64,000 bases of DNA from Dendrolimus kikuchii. Lineage: Eukaryota > Arthropoda > Insecta > Lepidoptera > Lasiocampidae. A model generated the notes under the pieces. It was not told the origin of the DNA. It was given only the letters and a program-made list of their open reading frames with translations, and made no database searches. Positions 13,901 through 23,200 of the stretch are shown in pieces (the first letter of the stretch is position 1; each line of letters begins with the position of its first letter). A program made the position numbers and the translations under genes. The stretch is taken from contig CM034410.1 of NCBI GenBank assembly GCA_019925095.2, positions 12,984,436 through 13,048,435 of the forward strand, read 5' to 3'.

Positions 13901-16900
13901 TAACTTAGTAGTACTAAGACTGACGTCTGATATTTAGAGGCACTAAGGCTAGCTTCTAATTTTTAGGGGCAGCAAATTTTGCCCTTAATTTTCAGGGGCA
14001 TTAAGACTAGCCTCTAACTTTTTGAGGGAACCAAGGTTAGCCACTAATTATAAGGGACAGCCTTTTTTATTCACCTTCTTTTGAACAAGATTGTCAGAAT
14101 ATTATATTTTTAACATTTTTATTTTCGATTCTTTCCTTTTTTTTATATATCTTATACATATACTAGGGGGCAGTTTTAGTGAGGTTCTTCATATATTATG
14201 TTACAATACAAATGTTTGTAAAGGTGATCAGGGCCGTGAATCGGTGCAATGGATCAGCGGAGTTCAGCGGCGCGTGAACGCAGGTTGAACACACGTGATG
14301 AACAGTGTTTGGTACAAGTCACAAGACTGCGAGATATGTATGCTGCAAAATTTCATTTGTATAAAAACGGTCTCTTTTTGAAAAAATGTGTTATTTATTG
14401 CTGCCACGGGTTGCCTAGAAGAGATCGTTTTCTAGCGATAACAACGCCCTTTATGCACATTTAGAATAGTATTCCTAGTTTCAAGTTTTTCTGTATTGGT
14501 AATATAGATGTAATGTAAAAGCATGTAATGGTGTACAATAAAGAGTAAATCTAACTTATTTTTGAAAGTGGGTGTGTACGTTTCTTTCTTCTCTATATAT
14601 ATATATAGCCTTTGATACAAACTGATTTTTATGAAACTTGAAAAAAAGAGGTGAATATAAAAGTATTTATTTGATAAATGATTATATTTTTACAGGACAT
14701 AGACTTTTCTTTCTTATTAAACTTTATAGCAAGAAAGAAAACGTTTGAAGATATAGCGATGTTACTTATATTATCATGATTTAAAGAAAAATATAACATA
14801 CTTTGGGAATTTGTACGTCGCATTTTCAGCAAACAAGGTTAGCACTCAGCTTAATGTGCTGGAATTATATTCGACACAATGCTGACTTTCAGTGCAAACC
14901 TTTTTTTTTGCGTGATACCAAAACAACCAATTTTTTTGTGAATCAATTCTGATAGATAGTTAGATAACACTTTATTGCTCACCAAAATAAATAAATACAA
15001 AAACAAAATGTATAATCACAATACTTCTTGGCAAAACAACAGGCGGCCTTATCGCTAAAAGCGATCTCTTCCAGGGAACCTAGCTTAAAAGAAATTCTTA
15101 ACTAATCTGGCGATGTAGGTGAAGCAGAAAAAAGACTGTACAATTTAAATATATATACTTACACTAATTTATAAATTTAATACATATATTAAAAAAAAAA
15201 CAATTTTATAACTAGTTAAGTACAAAAGCTGTTGAAAGAGCGGGAAAAAACTTGTTTATAAGTAAAATATTTAATCGCTATCGCTTATGATTTAAGCGAT
15301 TTCAAACTAAAAGGTCTTGTTCTATTTTTCCAACTCCCGTGTCACGGTCATGAATCTATATCGGAACGTGTGAACTATGGTGTTTCTCTTATGGAAAAAA
15401 CATAAAAAGTGGAAATCAGTAAGACTGCCAAGTTAACTGACATACAGCCGAACTCAGAGCGATTAAAGCACAATTAAGTCTAAGAGGAATTAATGTTAAT
15501 TAATGAATTATTCAGTTTATAACAAAGTTGCAAACATCCTAAAGAAACGATAAGGGCTTACTCTCGAACGTCTTTCGTCGTTCGTTTCCGTTTTAGAACT
15601 TTTTTGTTTGTTGATTTTTATATTTAAGTACATTTCCCGTTGTATGTTACTTGGCTGTTACTTTTGTGTTACATAGACTATATTATTGTAGTTTTGAAGA
15701 AATGTTTGTTCTTTCTTTCTTCTATTTAAAATGTCATACTCTTTCGGGCTGATCGGGCGAAAAGGAACTACAAAAGGCTTTTAAGAGTAAGCCTTCTGTA
15801 ACGAGAAACAGTAGCCTTGTATGAGTACGACACATGTTTAGCTCAAGGTAACGGTTAGCCTTGAGCTAAGCTAAGAGGTCCCTCTCCATATCCCATTGTA
15901 GTAGCGAGAGGTAGAGGTTAAATGATCCTTCAGATAGCAGAGAGTAGTATTCACCGTCGAGTGCTAATGTGAACTGAAGTGAAAGATTTATTTTGGAAAC
16001 GGTAACCTTAAGCACAAAATATTAATAAGTCGTATAGCTAGTACAATATATAGCTCTATGTGTGAGCGGGACGGATGATGTGCGAGCGAGATAGAGCAAC
16101 TATTAATATGTGCGCTCCCGCGTTTCGTGAGCCGGTAGTTCGTTGTCCACTGCGATGACTAGACGTATGCAGGTCCCATACAAACCTATTTAATTAATTA
16201 CCCCATCGCCACTATTCCATTCTTTCTGTTTGATCCTTCTCTCATTTAAAGACTGGCAATGCATTGCCTTCATCCCTAGGACCCGATTCTGCTATTTCAA
16301 TATCTTGACGTTGATGATATGCGAAGTACTCTTCCATTGCGATAGTGTCCAAAATTCGTATTCTAACTAAACCCACAGAATCTCGGCAGAATCATGGTAG
16401 AAAAAATTGTATTACCATTAGCAAGAAGCCGAAATGGAGATTGAAAAACTTCCCAAAATTTTAAAATATTTATTCCGCGTGTTTTCGCTTATAAATATTC
16501 ATAAAGTTAGAATCGCGTGCCTAATTGACAGTATACCGAAATCAGGCAAACTAAGATTGAGATGATAATGTTAATGTGAAGTCGAGGGCGAGCCTATTGT
16601 TACTTAGTTCGTCTGTTCTGTTTGTCTGTGTGATGAACATCGCAAAATCATAGGCAACAAATCCAATCAAGCAAGCCAGTGTACACAATCTAATTAGAGG
16701 CAATAGCGAATCGGTGGAGGCGTCAACGATCGTCACGCAAGTAAGCGCACGGTCTTTTCATTATATATCTACCCACTCACTAAAGCTACGTATTTACGTA
16801 TAGAATAGAATAGATAACACTTTATTGCTCACGAAATATACGATTACCGAAGTGCACGATTACAATATAGTTGTAGTGGAACACTTACAAGCCAATAGAT

Positions 16901-17228
16901 GGCGCTGTGCAATAATTGATGTCACAAACGTTTCCCGAAACATACAAAGAATATATACAAAATTTCAACTGTAACAGATGGGCCTAGGCCTGCGAGGAAC
17001 AACATTAGCCTCGCTGGAAGATCTTCCTTTAAGACGGAGGAGCATTCCATCTCGCTCCTCCACCCTACCGGGGCTCATCCCTCATAGTCACGGTAAAGAC
17101 AATAGACGACCTTATCGCTTAAAGCAATCTCTTCCAGGCAACCTAACTTAAGGAATAATTTAACCTAATCTGGCGATGTAGGTGGTGCAGATTATTAGAT
17201 AGAACTTAAACAGACATATTTAAACTAC

Positions 17229-17266
<38 letters not shown>

Positions 17267-20200
17267 AAGTCGTGTTAGTTACACTATTTATAACTCAAGA
17301 ACGGCTCTACCGATTCGGCTGAAAATTGGTGGGGAGGTAGCTTAGAGAACCAGGAGACGGACATAGGATACTTTTTATTCCGTTGGAACCGGTAGGTAAC
17401 GTTGAGATCGGGTTTTAGAATCCTCCTAATCACCTGGAGCGATTTTGGTGATTTTGTTTTTGTGTGTTTGAGTGGGTCCCCGGATGGTTTAAATCCATAA
17501 TTGGAACCGGTAGGTGGCGCTGGGATCGGATCCTAGATTTTTATTTTTTCAAAGCAGGACAACGTCTGCCGGTGCCGCTAGTATTTTATAAATTAAATAC
17601 ATACAAATATATTCATAAGATATATAATGATATTAATTAATCTATAGTATGAGAATTAAAATATAACAGCCCATAAAAGTCCCACTGCTGGGCTCGGCGT
17701 CTCCCACTATTAGGGAACGGACAGTATACCTGCCATGCTTGTCCAAGACGGCACGTGGTATTTGTAACAATGTGCCGATTTTTTTAAATTTTTTTATTGC
17801 AGGAGTTCAGCAGACAGGCAGACGGCCCACTTGATGGAAAGCGGTTACCATCGCCTATGGACATTTGCAACACCAAAGGTGCTACAAATGCGCTGCTGCT
17901 CTCTTAAGGGAGACTGGAACCTGGTCACTAATGCCGGAACACAACTCAAGGTTGTTATGGCGACATGCTTTAGACCAGCGGTGGTAGCCATCCAGTCGGG
18001 CAAATGCCCTACCACCTGGCTGTGGGTTGTTTTGTCGCCTCTTACGACAGGGCGCCCGGCCACAGGAAATTGTATTCTTTCTCCGTTTCTGCACGGATAA
18101 AACAAAACTGACATTAGGTCGGAAAACTGATTAAGTGGGGCATGCGTTCTGGCCAGGATTCGAAGCCGCGCCCTTTAAGTCTGATACGCGGTGCGCTAGC
18201 CATTACACTACCACGACTATTATATTACCATACCACCAAATACTACAAAAAGAGTCATGGTATAATTTATAAAGGCCGCCTTATTAAAGCAATCTCTTCA
18301 AGGCAACCTTTTTTTTAGCCAGGGGATTTTGAGGACCATAAGTCGCGACAAGGGCAGAACCTTGGGGGGATATTCGCGACGCGTGTTTGGGATTTGCCAG
18401 ATCGGGTTAGGGATACCCACTAAAACCCCTGGGTGTTCCGTCCTTCACCTTATGCCAGGGCTACGGGTATATGACCTAGCCTCTCCGCAGCCCTGGCAGG
18501 CGTGGGCCCTCCTCACGAGGCCTCTTCCATTGCCGGGGCTTCCAGGCAACCTAACTTAAAGAAGGTGTATTGCAATTGAATGAATTGAGGACCACTATAA
18601 TAGTACCTTCATTACATATTTATAATAGAGACTAGAGTTTACCCCGCGGGTCAACCTCTAGTGCGTATCTCTTGTTTAAAAAGCAAGTGGTACAGGTTAC
18701 ATTATATTAAATTTGTATGTATTTGCCCCCGAAAGATTGACTTCATTTTATATCGCAAGCTATACCACACCCGTCTATATGTAAACTACATAAATGACAA
18801 AACTTGACAAAAATGACAAAATAGATAACATAGTCCAAGTCGACCAACTGGACCCAGTGGATCCAGTGGACAAAGTGGACCCAGTGGTCAAAGTGGACCC
18901 AGTGGGCCCAGTGGACCCAGTTGACCTAGTAGGCTAAGTGTTCCAAATGGACCCAGTGGACCCAGTGGACGAAATCACAAAACCTGTCCTAGTTTCCGGG
19001 ATAAACTTTACATAAATCTATCCCAAAATGTATCCCATTATCCGGGATAAAAAGTATCCCTTGGGCACTCTCGGTATTCAAATTATATATGTACCGAGTT
19101 TCAGCCAAATCGGTCCAATAGTTATTCCATAAAAGGATAACAAACAAAAAGACAAATATACTTTTATCCCGGAAACTATCCCATTTTCCGGGATAAAAAT
19201 TATCCTATGTTCATTCTCGGCATCGAAAATATATATATACTGAGTTTCAGCCAAATCGGTCCAGTAGTTTTTACGTGAAAACGGAACAGACAGACAGACA
19301 GACAGAGTTACTTTCGCATTTATAATATTAATAGGGATGCCGGAAACATATTATTTATTATAATTCTAATTTCTTATCTGTTTGTTCGGCATTCACGTAA
19401 AAATTAGTGGGCCGAGTTCTATACGGTTGTCGTTGTTCGACAGCAAATTATAAGACTTAAAATCAGCGCTACTTTTGATACCGCGAAACACGCGGGGGTT
19501 TTTCTGGGAATGGTGTAAAATGGCCAGATTGATGTTTTTTTCGAATTCCAATGCGATTTTTTCACTGATGGATAGCAAATTTCACATAATAAAATGTGTG
19601 GTACTTTTTTATTTATTTAATTTTCCCGGGAGCGGTTTCTAATCCGACAGTTTTCACTAAAACGATAGCATAGCTTAATTTTTTTTTTTATATACTGCGT
19701 ACTTTTTGTCCCGAGAATCCCGCGGGAATTTCAAGTCAAGCGTGGACGAAGTTGCGGGCATATCCTAGTTTTTACATATAAAAGAACAGGCGTTAAAATA
19801 TCATGTTAGATATAATTTTAACTAGTATTATTAAACGATACACAAGTCCACAAAAATAAAAAAGTTGTGTGTGCTGGGTGTCACAATATGATTTCTAGCG
19901 TATTTTTTTCCGTTGCACCTACCTATGACGTCATAGGCAACTATGCTCGAACGAAATCTATGAGGCCGTGACGTTGTCAGTTTATAAAGGCTACGTTCCA
20001 TTAGAGACTTACGACCACGATCACGACCGCGATTTTACCCGTTCCACTTGCATGCCGGCGTTACAATCGTAGACCCAAGTGGAACGGTTATTCGACCCAC
20101 CATTTGACATGGGTCGTTGTGAGCGTAGTGTGATCGAAAATGAAGACGTCATTAGTGACGTTTTCTACCAGAGTATTTTGAGCGATGTGAGTTACTGATG

Positions 20201-23200
20201 GAACGCGCTGATAGTCTATTGACATGTGATCCACTTTATTTTGATACTTGTCATTTTGTAATATGAATCTGCAAAAGCGACTACTTTAGACCCCCAGAAC
20301 CTATGTATAATCACACAAATACAAACCCATTATCACTGTCCTATAAAAATTATCACTACCATCTACCTGTTACCAACACTAATTATAACAGAGAGAAAAA
20401 TCAACCTTATCTCTTACTGCATAAAGGCTATATGAAGTGTATGAAAAATAATAAGTTTTATATTGTCACATTCTATGTTAATTAACTTCCTTTTCGCTTA
20501 ACAATGGACTGTGTAACTTGTTGATTGTATTTTTTACACTGTGACATGGCCATAAGTTTGGTGTATTGTTTTGTTTTGGGAAGTAGGTGTTAGCATGTGA
20601 GGCCATACTCTCTGCTCCATTAAGCACTTTATTTATCTATAGTCGACGGTCAACAAATTATTTTGTCTAGTAGACCTCTTATCAATTTTCACTGCATTCA
20701 GTGAACCCCTAAATTTTAACCGACTTCAAAATAGGAGGAGGTTCTGAATTTATCATGTAAATATATATATTCAGCCATAACTTTTTTGTTTCTTAACCAA
20801 TTTTTACAATTATTGTTCATTGGATTCAATATAGTTTATAGTTGGGCCCAATGTTATAGCTTATAAGTACATATGCACACTGTCATATTTGATTTATAGA
20901 AAGTTAAAAAGTTTGTTAGGAGTCGCTTAAATGGAATTTACTATTGATATTGAAGATAAAAATATGTTATAACTATTTTTAAATACAATGTCACATATAT
21001 TCAAAAATAGTTATACAATTCAAAGGTATAAAGATTGTATTATTATTCAAAATAATAATAATGTCATTATTATTTTAATATATATATATCAATGTGCCCA
21101 TAGGGAGACTTTGTCGTGAAGCCTAGGTGAATAGCGACAACTTATACCCAATTCCGGAGGGGCCAAAGCAAAACCCCCATCTTCATGATTGCCTTAGCCA
21201 GCTGGCAGGGAGTGGAAATCGCTATAGCTCTCAAGCTCCAGGGTTGAAAGTGATATATTATGGCATAATGTAGAAAGTACCTTTAGTGAACCTGTCCACA
21301 CCCCTTAGCCATTCACACCTAAGTTGCATCTCGCCAATCTTGTATGACATTTTTTTGGGGGTCCAATGCATGGAGTGGTGAATCACCATCTGCCAATTTT
21401 TTCCATGTTCCCCGAACATTGCTATGAGCAGACACCATAGTCCCCATTGCCCAGATCCCTAGTTCCAGTAGCAGTTCATCCCAATAGCAGAACATTTTGT
21501 ATAAAACCAACCCTTTCCCATGGTTTTATGTTTGACATTTCTTCACAGAAATTGATCATTGTAAGCTACATTATGATTTGGTAAAATAATACATAATGTG
21601 TTAATTTTTTCAAAATTAGTTGCTTCGAATTCTGACAAGGGTACTTGATTTTTCAAAAAACCTAATAATACCCACATTAGTTTTTGTCAAAATCGGTCTT
21701 GCGATACCTTTGAGTGTTTTTCACTATTTATCATATCATATATTTATCATTTATTAACATTTGGCCCTGAAGGCCCACTTGAAAACTTCACTCTGCATAA
21801 TATGATTTTTCTGTTAACAATTTCTTTATAGGTTTTAAATCTCAGTTAATACTCTTGTTAATACAACTTGGTTCCAATTATGAGTTCTGCAAAGTCGTAG
21901 TAAATTATTTTATTCTATTATCAATAGTTTTCAGTGCATGCGATTTTAGGTAATTTTTTTATACCTTGGGTTACACTATTGGAGTTTTAGTAAGGTTCCC
22001 TAATTTTTTTGAAAATATAATGTACCCTATGTCAACCGGGGGTAGTGTAGCTTGCCAACAGTAAAAGAATTTTTTAAATCGGTTCTGTAGTTTCGGAGAT
22101 GTGTACCCTAAAATGTCACAAAGTCACAAATTTTACCTCTTTATAATATTAGTATAGAAGTATAGATTTTGAAATGTGATGTCACAAAATTTAGGACCCC
22201 TCCCACCCCTTGTAATACAATGTCACATTTCATCGACTTCCTCCCACCCTTAACATGTTAAATAATTTATGAATGGTTCCTTAGGCTGACAAATATTATT
22301 GATGATTATATTCATTTCGAGAATTTTCAGGACAATCACAAATTCACAGACAGGCACTTGTATATAGTAAATCTTGAAACAACATACCTTTCCTCTGTAT
22401 AATAACCCTAAGCAATGGTCTAGCAGTGAGTATTGCTCTCGCCAAGTTATCATCATTGTTAATAGGAAGCAGATCTCCATCTCTTGGATCTGTATATGAT
22501 ATGAGGAATGCCACTTCATGTAGCCTGTGGAGCTTTTCTATTAAGGCCTTGAAGTCTTCGTATTTTAATTTCTCGGTTCGACTTAATGAGAACCTACGAA
22601 ATTCTGCATCAAACTGTAACAAATAGTATTTTCTTGAGGTTTTATATGATAATTTTAAAAAAAACTATGTTTTTACCCATTTTAACTGCAGCCTTTTATT
22701 TCAAAGTTTTGGCCACTTTTCAGTAGAAGTAATCACAAAAGACAAAGATTTCAAGTGTCAATAAGTAATGTCAAGGTTATTACGTAGCCTACCCTCAATA
22801 GGTTTATTTTAATTTGTATTTATGATTATAATTTACTCTATGGGGGTCAATATGCCTTTACCGCCATTTTATTGTAAGTGACATTTGGTCCTAGATATAT
22901 TTTTTATTGCAAAAGTTATTTTAAACTATTATTTTCTTTTAAGACATTCTGTTTTATTTAGTAGTTTATCTACTAAACCTGTTAAGGTCTTAAAACAAAA
23001 TAATAGTTTAAAATATGTTTTGCAACAAAGAATATACTAGATCGAAAAGTGGCTGTAAAGACTTGATATAATTTAATAATAAAAATAAAATGCTGCACTT
23101 AAAATCCTTAAAACATGGTTAACTATGCAATAATTAGTAATATTTTAATTAAAAGTTTATTTATATGTTGATTTGTATATAGATCCCTTAGCTTGAACAA

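Noticed and set aside
17831..18114. 89-codon ORFs on both strands
   Set aside because: They coincide with a LINE family C copy and are reproduced at other copies. Mirror-image frames arise from repeat composition.
18838..18972. CRISPR-like or coding tandem array
   Set aside because: Units are contiguous 9-mers without spacers, and the genome is eukaryotic. It is a minisatellite.
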